Notes under the pieces: model-generated
What the model was told of the DNA's origin: nothing
What the model saw: the letters and a program-made list of their open reading frames with translations, nothing else
Database searches by the model: none
Part shown: one piece after another, positions 47,668 to 57,610 of the stretch
How the letters are laid out: every line of letters starts with the position of its first letter
Numbering within the stretch: the stretch's first letter is position 1
Source: Pontibacter liquoris
GTDB taxonomy: Bacteria > Bacteroidota > Bacteroidia > Cytophagales > Hymenobacteraceae
Direction: 5' to 3'
Assembly: GCF_022758235.1 (NCBI RefSeq)
Contig: NZ_JALEBG010000001.1
Span: forward strand, 1,178,001 to 1,242,000
Length of the DNA stretch: 64,000 bases
Program-made: the position numbers and the translations under genes

Positions 47668-49512
47668 CTATCCTATACTTTGTAAAATTAAAACCGATGC
47701 GGCGGGCAGGGTAATTTGCTGCTGCGCGGGCAGGGGTTGCGTCAACTCATCGCCCGGGCCGCCCCATACTTCAGCGGATGATTGAAGGAGCGGCTCCCAT
47801 GAATTGGTCTTATCGGTTGCGAGCAGTGTTGTTATCTGTGGTGTGTTTGTTATGTTAAACAGGCAATAGAGATGCGGCTCTTTCGAAGTATGCACCAGGT
47901 GCAGTACCAGCTTGTCGGCTTCCAGTTCAACACGCATCTGCTGCTTGTCTGGCCGGTCCAGCGCCGGGGCGGATTTGCGGAGCGCGATCAGGGCTTTATA
48001 AAATTCGCGCAGTTGGTTTTGCCGGGTATTGTGGGGATAGCTGTGCTGTAATTTAGAGTTGTTAAAGGTTTCCTCGCTTTGGGGGTCGGGTACTTCGCCT
48101 TCCCAGGTAAAGGCTTTGAATTCTTCTTTGCGCCCTTTGCGCACGGCTTCCACCAGTTCCTCGTCGGTGTGGCTCACAAAGTATAAAAAGGGGCTCTGCT
48201 CGCCATACTCCTCGCCCATAAACAGCATTGGTACATACGGCGAAAGTAAAATAAGGCCCGCAACGGCTTTGAGCATTTCAAAAGAAACCAGCTGCGTGAG
48301 GCGCTCGCCCAGCATGCGGTTGCCTATCTGGTCGTGGTTCTGCGCGCAGACCACAAACTGCTGCGCGGGCGTAAGGGTGGCATCAGAGCCCACGGTTTTG
48401 CGACGGTGCTCCGAGTAAAGGCCGTTATAGACAAAGGTCTGTTCCAGCGCTTTCTGCAACTGGGCCGGCTTGCCGAAGTCTTCGTAATAACCCTCCTTTT
48501 CGCCTGTGATCAGGGTATGGATGGCGTGGTGGTAATCATCAAACCATTGGGCATCCAGCCCGTAGCCTCCTTGTGCTGTGGGGTTCAGCAGGCGCACATC
48601 GCTTTGGTCACTTTCTGCAATGAGCAGGTAGGCCCGGCCCGTTTCCCGTTCCAGCTCCAGGGTATGTTCTTTGAGTTCCTGCAGAAAATGGCGGGCACCC
48701 GTATCGTAAATGGCATGCACGGCATCCAGCCGGAGCGCATCAATGTGGAACTCGCGCAGCCACATGAGCGCGTTCTGGAAAAAGAAATTCCGCACATGGT
48801 CCGAGTCGGCATCGTCGAAGTTGAGGGCGTTACCCCAGGGCGTGTTATACTTGCTGGTGAAGTAGGGTCCAAAGTCGTTGAGGTAGTTTCCTTCCGGGCC
48901 CATATGGTTGTAGACCACGTCCAGCACCACCGCAATGCCCTGCGCATGGCAGGCATTTACCAGCCGCTTCAGCCCTTCGGGGCCACCATAGGAGTTCTGC
49001 GCGGCAAAGGGATAAACGCCATCGTAACCCCAGTTGCGGCCGCCGGCAAACTGGGCCACCGGCATCAGCTCAATGGCCGTAATACCTAGGTCTTGTAGCT
49101 CTGGCAACTTACGTATGATCCCCTCAAAGGTACCTTCCTGGGAGAACGTGCCTACATGCAGTTCATAGATGATGAGCTGTTCCAGGGGCAGGCTTTTCCA
49201 ATGTTCATCAGTCCAGGCAAAATTTTGCTGGGCCAAAACAGCCGATGGGCTATGCACGCCATCCGGCTGAAAACGGGAGGCGGGGTCGGGGCGTTCCAGC
49301 TCGCCATCCAGCTGAAACAGGTAGCGGTCGCCGGGAGCCCCTGCTTCGTTGAGGCCGGTCCAGTATCCAAAGTCCTCCCGCTGCAAGGTAATCGTGCGGT
49401 TTGCGGGCGCCGTAAGCCGGACGGTCACCTGCTTGGCTTCCGGTGCCCACACCGTGTAAACGGTCCCTTTTTCAGGAGTATATACAGCGCCAATCTCTCT
49501 TAAAATTCCCAT
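47668..49512 (-). CDS. treZ: malto-oligosyltrehalose trehalohydrolase
   Basis: The real start is ATG 49512 (MGILREIGAVYTPEKGTVYT); the frame stays open for another 2.2 kb antisense to glgE, which is a shadow. The 614 residues contain an N-terminal beta-sandwich (VWAPEAKQVTVRL), IIYELHVGTFSQEGTFEGII, GYDGVYPFAAQNSYGG, nucleophile region LRLDAVHAIYDTGARHF, LLIAESDQSDVRLL and NHDQIGNRMLGERL. It hydrolyses maltooligosyl-trehalose to trehalose plus a shorter glucan. It is the first gene of its operon and diverges from glgE across 213 bp. Confidence 0.95.
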   Translation of the reverse strand: MGILREIGAVYTPEKGTVYTVWAPEAKQVTVRLTAPANRTITLQREDFGYWTGLNEAGAPGDRYLFQLDGELERPDPASRFQPDGVHSPSAVLAQQNFAWTDEHWKSLPLEQLIIYELHVGTFSQEGTFEGIIRKLPELQDLGITAIELMPVAQFAGGRNWGYDGVYPFAAQNSYGGPEGLKRLVNACHAQGIAVVLDVVYNHMGPEGNYLNDFGPYFTSKYNTPWGNALNFDDADSDHVRNFFFQNALMWLREFHIDALRLDAVHAIYDTGARHFLQELKEHTLELERETGRAYLLIAESDQSDVRLLNPTAQGGYGLDAQWFDDYHHAIHTLITGEKEGYYEDFGKPAQLQKALEQTFVYNGLYSEHRRKTVGSDATLTPAQQFVVCAQNHDQIGNRMLGERLTQLVSFEMLKAVAGLILLSPYVPMLFMGEEYGEQSPFLYFVSHTDEELVEAVRKGRKEEFKAFTWEGEVPDPQSEETFNNSKLQHSYPHNTRQNQLREFYKALIALRKSAPALDRPDKQQMRVELEADKLVLHLVHTSKEPHLYCLFNITNTPQITTLLATDKTNSWEPLLQSSAEVWGGPGDELTQPLPAQQQITLPAASVLILQSIG

Positions 49513-49725
49513 ATTCCCTTGTTTTGCATAGCTGATTATAACTGGCAGAAAAGAGTTTAGGTTATAGGTATTTAGTAAAGGAGGGCTTGAGCAGGCGCAA
49601 ATGCAGCAGGGCATGGCAGCCAGGAAAAGCGGCAGCGGCCGTAATACAGGCTTAACACCTGCTGTACGTAACCTAATTGCCAGAGTACAGTACCTATGAC
49701 TTACGAACGAAGAACTCTTAGCTAA

Positions 49726-51750
49726 ATGGAAGACCTCGAAGGAACCAAGCGTATTGTAATCGAACATGTACAACCTCAGATAAATTGCGGTAAATATCCG
49801 GCCAAGCGGGTGGTAGGGGAGGAACTGGTGGTAACAGCCGATGTTTTCGGTGATGGCCACGACGAAGTGAAAGCCCAGCTCGTGTACCGCCATTCTAAGA
49901 AAAAAACCTGGAGCCAGGTGCCCATGCAGTTTCTGGGCAACGACCGCTGGCAGGCTGCTTTTACCCCCGATACTATGGGGCGTTATGAGTATACCGTGCA
50001 GGGTTGGATAGACCATTTTTATACCTGGCAAAAGGGCCTGAAGAAGAAATTTGAAGCCAACCAGGATGTTACTGTAGAGCTGCAGATCGGAGCCCAGCAA
50101 CTGGAAGCCGCCGCCGAAACGGCAAAGCCAGGCCAGCAGAAACGCCTGCGCAAATGGGCCGGGCAGCTGCGCAGCAACACCTCGGCCGCCGATGCGGTAG
50201 CCTGGGCCACCGGCCCCGAAGTAAGCGAGCTGATGCACGCCTGCTGCGAGCGGCAGAACGTGACCACTTATGCTAAAACCCTGCAGCTGGATGTGGAACG
50301 CCAGAAAGCCCTGTTCAGCACCTGGTATGAGTTCTTTCCGAGGTCGGCCGCGCAGGAAGCTGGCCAGCATGGCACCTTTAAGGACTGCGCGCGCCTTTTG
50401 CCGCGCATTGCCGAAATGGGCTTCGATACCATTTACCTGCCACCTATTCATCCCATTGGCCGGGCTTTCCGGAAGGGCAAGAATAACTCGCCCACTTCCG
50501 ATCCGGGAGAGCCGGGCTCGCCCTGGGCTATCGGGGCAGCCGAAGGAGGACACAAGGCTATTTTGCCGGAGCTGGGTACGCTCGAGGATTTCCGCGAATT
50601 TGTGCACCAGGCCCGCGAGCATGGCATAGAGGTAGCCCTGGACTTTGCCATCCAGTGCTCGCCTGACCACCCGTATGTAAAGGAGCACCCGGCTTGGTTT
50701 AAGTGGCGCCCGGACGGCACGGTGCAATACGCTGAAAACCCTCCCAAAAAATACCAGGACGTATTGCCGGTGAACTTCGAAACAGAAGACTGGCAGAACC
50801 TGTGGCAGGAGATGAAAAGCATCCTGATGCACTGGATCGAGCAGGGCGTGTTCATCTTCCGGGTAGATAACCCGCACACCAAAGCGTTTGGTTTCTGGGA
50901 GTGGGTAATTGCCGAGGTACACAAAAGCTACCCGCAGGTCATCTTCCTGGCCGAAGCCTTTACCCGCCCGCGCGTAATGGAGCAGCTGGCCAAGATCGGC
51001 TTCACGCAGTCCTATACCTATTATACCTGGCGCAACACCGCCGAGGAACTCAAGCAGTACATGACAGAGCTGACGCAAACCGAGATGCGGGAGTATTTCC
51101 GGCCTAACTTCTGGCCAAATACGCCCGATATTCTGCCGTACGCGCTGCAGGAAGGCGGCGAGGCAGCCCACATTACACGGGTGGTGATGGCAGCAACGCT
51201 CTCTTCTAACTATGGCTTGTACGGGCCAGTTTATGAGTTTGGTATCAACACGCCTGTTCCAGGCAAGGAAGAGTATTATAACTCCGAGAAGTATGAAGCT
51301 ATGCACTGGGACTGGGGCCGGCTCACCAAGACCCGCGAGGTCATCACGCTCATCAACAAGATCCGGAAAGTGAACCCGGCGCTGCAAACCACCTGGAACA
51401 TTGCTTTCTGCGACACGGATAATCCACAGTTGTTTAGTTATGTTAAGTGGAGCAGCGATTTTAAAAACCTGATGCTGATGGTGGTGAACCTGGACCCGCA
51501 CAACACGCAGGCCGGATGGGTGAAGGTGCCGCTCTGGCAGCTGCGCATGCCGCAGGACCAGCAATACCAGGTGCACGACCTGCTCTCGGAGCACAAGTAT
51601 ACCTGGACCTCGGAGTGGAACTACGTGGAGCTGCGGCCGCACGAAATGCCCGTACACGTGTTCCGCATCGAAACCACCACCCCGGGCATGGGCCACGATA
51701 ATTTAGATGATACCTGGCTTCCCAACGACCATCATACTTCAAACGAATAA
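49726..51750 (+). CDS. glgE: alpha-1,4-glucan:maltose-1-phosphate maltosyltransferase
   Basis: The 674-residue protein is a GH13_3 enzyme. It opens with the N-terminal domain (RIVIEHVQPQINCGKYPAKR), then TWYEFFPRSAAQEAGQHGTF, MGFDTIYLPPIHPIGRAFRK, nucleophile region GVFIFRVDNPHTKAFGFWEW, acid/base FLAEAFTRPRVM and FTQSYTYYTWRNT. GlgE extends alpha-1,4-glucan with maltose from maltose-1-phosphate. The next genes encode TreS fused to maltokinase and GlgB, completing the GlgE pathway. This is the first gene of the rightward operon. Confidence 0.96.
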   Translation: MEDLEGTKRIVIEHVQPQINCGKYPAKRVVGEELVVTADVFGDGHDEVKAQLVYRHSKKKTWSQVPMQFLGNDRWQAAFTPDTMGRYEYTVQGWIDHFYTWQKGLKKKFEANQDVTVELQIGAQQLEAAAETAKPGQQKRLRKWAGQLRSNTSAADAVAWATGPEVSELMHACCERQNVTTYAKTLQLDVERQKALFSTWYEFFPRSAAQEAGQHGTFKDCARLLPRIAEMGFDTIYLPPIHPIGRAFRKGKNNSPTSDPGEPGSPWAIGAAEGGHKAILPELGTLEDFREFVHQAREHGIEVALDFAIQCSPDHPYVKEHPAWFKWRPDGTVQYAENPPKKYQDVLPVNFETEDWQNLWQEMKSILMHWIEQGVFIFRVDNPHTKAFGFWEWVIAEVHKSYPQVIFLAEAFTRPRVMEQLAKIGFTQSYTYYTWRNTAEELKQYMTELTQTEMREYFRPNFWPNTPDILPYALQEGGEAAHITRVVMAATLSSNYGLYGPVYEFGINTPVPGKEEYYNSEKYEAMHWDWGRLTKTREVITLINKIRKVNPALQTTWNIAFCDTDNPQLFSYVKWSSDFKNLMLMVVNLDPHNTQAGWVKVPLWQLRMPQDQQYQVHDLLSEHKYTWTSEWNYVELRPHEMPVHVFRIETTTPGMGHDNLDDTWLPNDHHTSNE

Positions 51751-51771
51751 GCAACCCTTTTGACCATTCTT

Positions 51772-54700
51772 ATGGCTGACGAAAAAGAACAGTTAGACGA
51801 TAACATTCATTGGTATAAAGACGCCATTATTTACGAGCTCCACATCAAGGCTTTTAAAGATGGCAACGGCGACGGCATCGGCGATTTTAAGGGGCTGATG
51901 CAGAAGCTTGATTATCTGGAAGACTTAGGGGTAACTGCTATCTGGCTGCTGCCCTTTTACCCTTCCCCGCTGAAAGACGATGGCTATGATATTGCTGATT
52001 ATCTCAGCATCAATCCCTCTTACGGCGACATGCAGGACTTTAAGCTATTTGTGCGGGAAGCGCACAGCCGCGGACTCAAAGTGATCACCGAGCTTGTTAT
52101 CAACCATACTTCCGACCAGCACCCCTGGTTCCAGCGGGCACGGCAGGCGAAGAAAGGATCCAAATTCCGCGACTGGTATGTATGGAGCGACGACCCCAAC
52201 AAGTATAAGGATGTGCGCATCATCTTTACCGATACCGAGCAGAGCAACTGGTCCTGGGACCCGGTGGCCGGCCAGTATTACTGGCACCGCTTTTTCTCGC
52301 ACCAGCCCGACCTGAACTACGATAACCCTGATGTGCAGAAAGAGGTGTTCAAGGTGCTCGAGTACTGGTTCGACCTGGGGGTAGACGGGTTCCGCCTGGA
52401 TGCTGTGCCTTACCTGTTTGAGCGTGAAGGCACCAACGGTGAAAACCTGCCTGAAACCCACGACTTCCTTAAAAAGCTGCGTGCACACGTTGATAAGAAG
52501 TATGTGGGTAAGCTGCTGCTGGCTGAAGCAAACATGTGGCCCGAAGATTCTGCTGCCTACTTTGGCAATGGTGACGAATGCCATATGAACTACCACTTTC
52601 CTATTATGCCGCGCCTGTTCATGTCGGTGAAAATGGAAGACCGGTATCCCATCATCGATATTTTTGACCAGACGCCAGCCATACCGGAAAACTGCCAGTG
52701 GGCCATGTTTTTGCGCAACCACGACGAGCTGACGCTGGAAATGGTGACCGACGAGGAGCGGGACTACATGTATAAAGTATACGCTACAGACCCGCTGGCG
52801 CGCATTAACCTGGGCATTCGGCACCGCCTGGCCCCGCTGCTGGGCAACGACCGCAATAAAATTGAGCTCATGAACATGCTGCTCTTTTCCATGCCCGGTA
52901 CCCCGGTGGTATACTATGGCGATGAGATCGGTATGGGCGACAACTATTACCTAGGCGACCGCGACGGCGTGCGTACGCCGATGCAGTGGGACGATAACCG
53001 CAACGCCGGCTTCTCGGATGCCAACCCGCAGAAACTATACCTGCCCATCATCATTGACCCTGAGTATAAGTATGAATCGGTGAACGTGGACACGCAGAAC
53101 CACAATGCCAACTCGCTACTCTGGTGGATGCGCCGCACCATTAACATGCGCAAGCGCTACAAAGCGTTTGGCCGCGGAAGTATAAAATTCCTGAATCCGA
53201 GCAATTCCAAAGTGCTGGCTTTTATCCGCGAATACCAGGACGAAACCATCCTGGTGATCGCCAACCTGTCGCGCTTTCCGGAAGCGGTGGAACTGGACCT
53301 GCAGGACTACAAAGGCCGGATGCCGGTAGAAGTGTTCAGCAAAAACAAGTTCCCGGCCATCAAAGATGATAATTACCTGTTCACCGTCAGCGGCTACGGG
53401 TATTACTGGATGGAGCTCAAACTTTCGGAGGCAAACGAAAAAATAGGCGAGGAGGGGCAGCGCCCGGCCCTGCAACTGGGCAGCCTGCGCAATGTGCTGG
53501 ACGGCAAAACCCTGAAAGGGCTGGAGGCGCGCATCATCCCGAACTATGTGGTGAAGCGCCGCTGGTTCGGTGGCAAAGCGCGTACCATTCAGCGCATGCA
53601 GGTGGTGAGCAACATGCCGCTGGCCGCTGGCAAGTATGGCTCCGCGTTGCTGTTTATCGAGGTAACCTATAACGAAGGGCTGCCCGAACTTTACCAGTTG
53701 CCGGTGTCTTTTGCTACCGGCGAGCAGGAGCAGCTCCTGCGCGAGCAGTTCCCCAATAGCGTGATCGCCCGAGTGGCGGTGGATGGCAAAGAAGGCATAT
53801 TGTATGATGCCCTCTACAGCGAGGATTTCAGGCAGGAACTGCTGCAGCTGATGGCCAAACGCAAAACGGTAAAAGCAGGCCAGGGCGAGCTCGAAGGCTA
53901 CAGCCATCGCAGCGTAGCCGCTGAAATCAAAAATGCCGGGCAGCCGCTTACCTCCCGCATTTTGCAGGCCGAGCAAAGCAACACGTCCATCCTTTACGGC
54001 AATGCTTACTTTATGAAAGTATACCGCAAGCTGGACCGCACCATGAACCCCGATGTGGAAGTGGTGCAGATGCTGACCGACCAGTTGCACTTCCCGAACG
54101 TGCCACGCTACATGGGCTCCATTGAGCAGCAGGAAGCAGGCAAGCAGCCGATGGTGCTGGTGATGCTGCAGGAACTGGTGCCCAACCAGGGCGATGCCTG
54201 GAGCTACATGCAGGATGCCCTGAAGCGTTTTTACGAGCGCATCCGCACGCAGAGCGAACGGCAGAAACTGAAGCCCATTTTAGGTACCCTGGCCGAGCCG
54301 GTGGCCTTCGCCGACATACCCGAAGAGTTACAGCTGGAGCTGGGCGGAGCCCACGTGGAGAGGGTGGAGCTGCTGGGGCAGCGCACCGCGGAAATGCACC
54401 AGGCGCTTATCTCGGCTACCAACAACCGGGACTTTGCACCGGAAGATTTCTCGCTGCATTATCAGCGGTCGCTCTTCTCGTCGCTCACCTCGCTGGTGCG
54501 CAGCAATTTCGACAGCCTAAAAAAGCACCTGCCAAACCTACCTGAGCATGTGCGGGCAGAAGCCGAGGAAGTGTTGCAGATGCGGCAGGAGGTGCTTACC
54601 CGCCTCAAGCGCATTTTCGCACACAAGATCGATACCAAGAAGATCCGTAACCACGGCGACTACCACCTGGGCCAGGTGCTGTTTACGGGCAAGGATTTTT

Positions 54701-55101
54701 ATATCATCGATTTTGAAGGCGAGCCGGCCCGCTCGTTTAGCGAACGCCGCCTGAAGCGGTCTGCGCTGCGTGATGTGGCCGGTATGATCCGCTCGTTCCA
54801 TTACGCCGCCTACAATGCCCTTTTCCAGCAGGACAGCCTGCGCAAGGAGGATGTAGACTACCTGGACGGCTGGGCGGAGCAGTGGCACCATTATGCCAGC
54901 GGTTTCTTTATGCACAGCTATCTTACCCGCACCAAAGGAACTGGCCTGGTACCCGCTTCTTCCGAGGATTTTGAGATCCTGATGGAGACCTATTTGCTCG
55001 AAAAAGCGATTTATGAGCTGGGCTATGAACTGAACAACCGGCCGGATTGGGTGCTCATCCCAATCAGAGGCATAAAGTATATCATGCAAAAGTATAAGTG
55101 A
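51772..55101 (+). CDS. treS: trehalose synthase fused to maltokinase (TreS-Mak)
   Basis: The 1109-residue protein (ATG 51772; a TTG at 51760 would add four residues) has two parts. Residues 1-560 are TreS: IHWYKDAIIYELHIKAFKDG, nucleophile region DGFRLDAVPYLFEREGTN, LLLAEANMWPEDSAAYFG and FLRNHDELTLEMV. The C-terminal about 500 residues are a maltokinase: IIPNYVVKRRWFGGKARTIQ and the kinase core HGDYHLGQVLFTGKDFYIID followed by FEGEPARS. TreS interconverts trehalose and maltose; the kinase makes maltose-1-phosphate for GlgE. The fusion, known in other bacteria, would channel the intermediate. Its TGA overlaps the glgB start (TGATG). Confidence 0.96.
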   Translation: MADEKEQLDDNIHWYKDAIIYELHIKAFKDGNGDGIGDFKGLMQKLDYLEDLGVTAIWLLPFYPSPLKDDGYDIADYLSINPSYGDMQDFKLFVREAHSRGLKVITELVINHTSDQHPWFQRARQAKKGSKFRDWYVWSDDPNKYKDVRIIFTDTEQSNWSWDPVAGQYYWHRFFSHQPDLNYDNPDVQKEVFKVLEYWFDLGVDGFRLDAVPYLFEREGTNGENLPETHDFLKKLRAHVDKKYVGKLLLAEANMWPEDSAAYFGNGDECHMNYHFPIMPRLFMSVKMEDRYPIIDIFDQTPAIPENCQWAMFLRNHDELTLEMVTDEERDYMYKVYATDPLARINLGIRHRLAPLLGNDRNKIELMNMLLFSMPGTPVVYYGDEIGMGDNYYLGDRDGVRTPMQWDDNRNAGFSDANPQKLYLPIIIDPEYKYESVNVDTQNHNANSLLWWMRRTINMRKRYKAFGRGSIKFLNPSNSKVLAFIREYQDETILVIANLSRFPEAVELDLQDYKGRMPVEVFSKNKFPAIKDDNYLFTVSGYGYYWMELKLSEANEKIGEEGQRPALQLGSLRNVLDGKTLKGLEARIIPNYVVKRRWFGGKARTIQRMQVVSNMPLAAGKYGSALLFIEVTYNEGLPELYQLPVSFATGEQEQLLREQFPNSVIARVAVDGKEGILYDALYSEDFRQELLQLMAKRKTVKAGQGELEGYSHRSVAAEIKNAGQPLTSRILQAEQSNTSILYGNAYFMKVYRKLDRTMNPDVEVVQMLTDQLHFPNVPRYMGSIEQQEAGKQPMVLVMLQELVPNQGDAWSYMQDALKRFYERIRTQSERQKLKPILGTLAEPVAFADIPEELQLELGGAHVERVELLGQRTAEMHQALISATNNRDFAPEDFSLHYQRSLFSSLTSLVRSNFDSLKKHLPNLPEHVRAEAEEVLQMRQEVLTRLKRIFAHKIDTKKIRNHGDYHLGQVLFTGKDFYIIDFEGEPARSFSERRLKRSALRDVAGMIRSFHYAAYNALFQQDSLRKEDVDYLDGWAEQWHHYASGFFMHSYLTRTKGTGLVPASSEDFEILMETYLLEKAIYELGYELNNRPDWVLIPIRGIKYIMQKYK

Positions 55102-57404
55102 TGGCGAAGAAAAAAGAAGGCGCAGCAACAGATAACACCGGAAAAGAAGCAGGAACTCCCAAATCAAAGGCAACAGCAAAAGCTCCGAAAGCGAGTGCAG
55201 CTGATGACACAACGCCTGTCCGCCGCGGAAGGCCAAAAAAAGAAACCGATACGGCTGCCGCTGCCGCTGCTAGGAGCACTGTTGCTGGTGAGGCAAAGCC
55301 TGCATTGCGTAGCAGAAAAAAGAAAACGGATCCCGCGGCTCCGGAGGCAAGCGTTGCCATACCGGTAGCCACCTCTGAGGCAGTGCAGGAGCTGGTCGTG
55401 GTGAAACCCCAGGAACCAGGGCATAAACCGGTGGCCGGGAAAACCATATCCGAAGTGAGCCAGCAAAGTGCGCAGAAAGAGATGGAAGAGGGCGTATACT
55501 ATACTGTGAGCCGCTTTACCGAGTTTGATGTATACCTGTTCCGCGAAGGCAAACATTATACATTGTACGAGAAGTTTGGCGCGCACCTGATGGAGTACCT
55601 GGGCATGCAAGGCACTTACTTTGCCGTATGGGCGCCTAATGCTGAACAGGTAGCTGTGATGGGCGACTTTAACAGCTGGAACCGCGAGAGCCACCCGCTG
55701 CAGGCCCGCCCCGACGGCTCGGGCATCTGGGAAGGCTTTATCCCGAAAGTAAGTACGGGCGTGCTCTACAAGTATCATATCAAGTCGCGCTACAACCTGT
55801 ACCATGTCGAGAAAAGTGATCCTTTTGCTTTCTGCCGCGAGGTGCCTCCGCAAACCGCCTCAGCGGTGGCCAACCTAAACTATAACTGGCAGGATACCGG
55901 CTGGCTGCAACGCCGCAGTGAACTGAAAGGCGTGCCGCAACCCTACAGTGTGTATGAGCTGCATGTGGGCTCGTGGCGCAGGAAAGCGGAAGATAACAAC
56001 CGCCCGCTCACCTACCGCGAACTGGCCGAGGAACTGCCAAAATACATCCGCGAAATGGGTTTCACACACGTGGAGTTCATGCCGGTGATGTATCACCCCT
56101 TTAATGGCTCGTGGGGTTACCAGATCACGGGCTATTTTGCTGCGGCCAGCACCTATGGCTCGCCGCAGGACCTGATGCACCTGGTCGATGCGCTGCACCA
56201 GGAAGGGATCGGCGTTATTCTGGACTGGGTGCCGTCACATTTTCCGTCTGATGAACACGGCCTGGCTTACTTTGACGGCACACACCTCTATGAGCATGCC
56301 GATCCGCGAAAAGGTTATCATCCGGACTGGAACAGCTATATCTTTAACTATGGCCGCAACGAGGTACGCGCTATCCTGATCAGCAATGCCCTGTTCTGGC
56401 TCGACAAATACCATGTGGACGGGCTGCGGGTAGATGCGGTGGCCTCGATGTTATACCTGGATTACAGCCGCAAACAGGGCGAGTGGATTCCCAATGAGCA
56501 CGGCGGACGCGAAAACCTGGAAGCAATCTCTTTCCTGAAAGAATTTAACGAAGCCGTGCATGCCCGCTTCCCGGATGCCGTGACGGTGGCCGAAGAATCT
56601 ACGGCCTGGCCAGCGGTAACGGGCCCTGTCGCACACGGGGGGCTGGGCTTTGACATGAAGTGGATGATGGGCTGGATGCATGACACGCTGGACTATTTTT
56701 CCAAAGACGCCATTTACCGCCGCTACCACCAGGGCGAGATCACCTTCAGCTTGATGTATGCGTTTACCGAGCGTTTCATGCTGCCCCTGTCACACGACGA
56801 GGTGGTGCACGGCAAAGGCGCTCTGCTGCGTAAAATGCCTGGCGATGAGTGGCAGCAGTTCGCCAATTTGCGGGCACTCTATGGCTATATGTATGCGCAC
56901 CCGGGTACAAAACTGCTGTTTATGGGCGCTGAAATTGCGCAGACCTCCGAATGGAACCACGACAGCAGCCTGGACTGGCACCTGTTGCAATACGGGTACC
57001 ATGCAGGCGTGCAGCAGGAGCTGCAGGTGCTCAACCAGCTGTACCGGCAGGAGCCGGCCCTGTACGCACACAGCTTTGATGCGCAGGGCTTTGAATGGGT
57101 GGATTATAATGATGCCCACAACAGCGTGCTCAGCTTCCTGCGCAAAGGCAACACCCCCGAAGAAGTGCTGTTGGTCGTATGCAATTTGACGCCTGCCGTG
57201 CACGACCATTACCGCTTAGGTGTGCCGATGGCCGGGCATTGGGAAGAACTGTTCAACAGCGACGACGCGCGATTTGGCGGCAGCCATTACCGGGGCAACC
57301 CGGAGGCGCTGCATTCGGTTCCGGACCCTTACCATGGCCGTGACTTCTCGCTGGAACTGAAACTGCCACCGCTTGCCGTACTGTATTTTAAGTGGCGGCC
57401 CTGA
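55101..57404 (+). CDS. glgB: 1,4-alpha-glucan branching enzyme with a basic N-terminal extension
   Basis: The 767-residue protein starts at ATG 55101 inside TGATG. From about residue 150 it is a standard GlgB: an N-terminal carbohydrate-binding fold (FAVWAPNAEQVAVMGDFNSW), SVYELHVGSWRRKAEDN, nucleophile region DGLRVDAVASMLYLDYSR, acid/base VTVAEESTAWPAVT and LPLSHDEVVHGKGALLRKMP. The first about 125 residues are low-complexity Lys/Ala/Thr/Pro and contain RRGRPKKE, an AT-hook-like motif. Such an extension is unusual for the enzyme. GlgB adds alpha-1,6 branches to the glucan made by GlgE. Confidence 0.95.
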   Translation: MAKKKEGAATDNTGKEAGTPKSKATAKAPKASAADDTTPVRRGRPKKETDTAAAAAARSTVAGEAKPALRSRKKKTDPAAPEASVAIPVATSEAVQELVVVKPQEPGHKPVAGKTISEVSQQSAQKEMEEGVYYTVSRFTEFDVYLFREGKHYTLYEKFGAHLMEYLGMQGTYFAVWAPNAEQVAVMGDFNSWNRESHPLQARPDGSGIWEGFIPKVSTGVLYKYHIKSRYNLYHVEKSDPFAFCREVPPQTASAVANLNYNWQDTGWLQRRSELKGVPQPYSVYELHVGSWRRKAEDNNRPLTYRELAEELPKYIREMGFTHVEFMPVMYHPFNGSWGYQITGYFAAASTYGSPQDLMHLVDALHQEGIGVILDWVPSHFPSDEHGLAYFDGTHLYEHADPRKGYHPDWNSYIFNYGRNEVRAILISNALFWLDKYHVDGLRVDAVASMLYLDYSRKQGEWIPNEHGGRENLEAISFLKEFNEAVHARFPDAVTVAEESTAWPAVTGPVAHGGLGFDMKWMMGWMHDTLDYFSKDAIYRRYHQGEITFSLMYAFTERFMLPLSHDEVVHGKGALLRKMPGDEWQQFANLRALYGYMYAHPGTKLLFMGAEIAQTSEWNHDSSLDWHLLQYGYHAGVQQELQVLNQLYRQEPALYAHSFDAQGFEWVDYNDAHNSVLSFLRKGNTPEEVLLVVCNLTPAVHDHYRLGVPMAGHWEELFNSDDARFGGSHYRGNPEALHSVPDPYHGRDFSLELKLPPLAVLYFKWRP

Positions 57405-57458
57405 CCGGGTGCTTAAATCCGGCGTATCTTTTGCCACATAAACAACTATAAAATTTGG

Positions 57459-57490
57459 AATGGGAACATCAGCTGATGTTCCCATTTTTT
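57459..57490 (+). terminator. intrinsic terminator after glgB
   Basis: A perfect 28-bp palindrome (arms 57459-57472 and 57473-57486, ATGGGAACATCAG and its complement) ends in a T-run to 57490. It closes the glgE-treS-glgB operon. Confidence 0.85.
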
Positions 57491-57610
57491 TGCGCAGCAG
57501 GGTAGGATAGGGCACCAGCTTTGTAAGTATAAGATGGTTGGTATAGCAAGTATAAAAGTAATGCAACTACTTCGTGTGATTAGCTTATACTTTCGGAGCA
57601 ACAACTTAAA

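Noticed and set aside
49513-51696. 2.2-kb upstream extension of the treZ frame antisense to glgE
   Set aside because: GlgE on the plus strand is complete and well conserved; the antisense frame shows no domain and treZ has a normal start at 49512.
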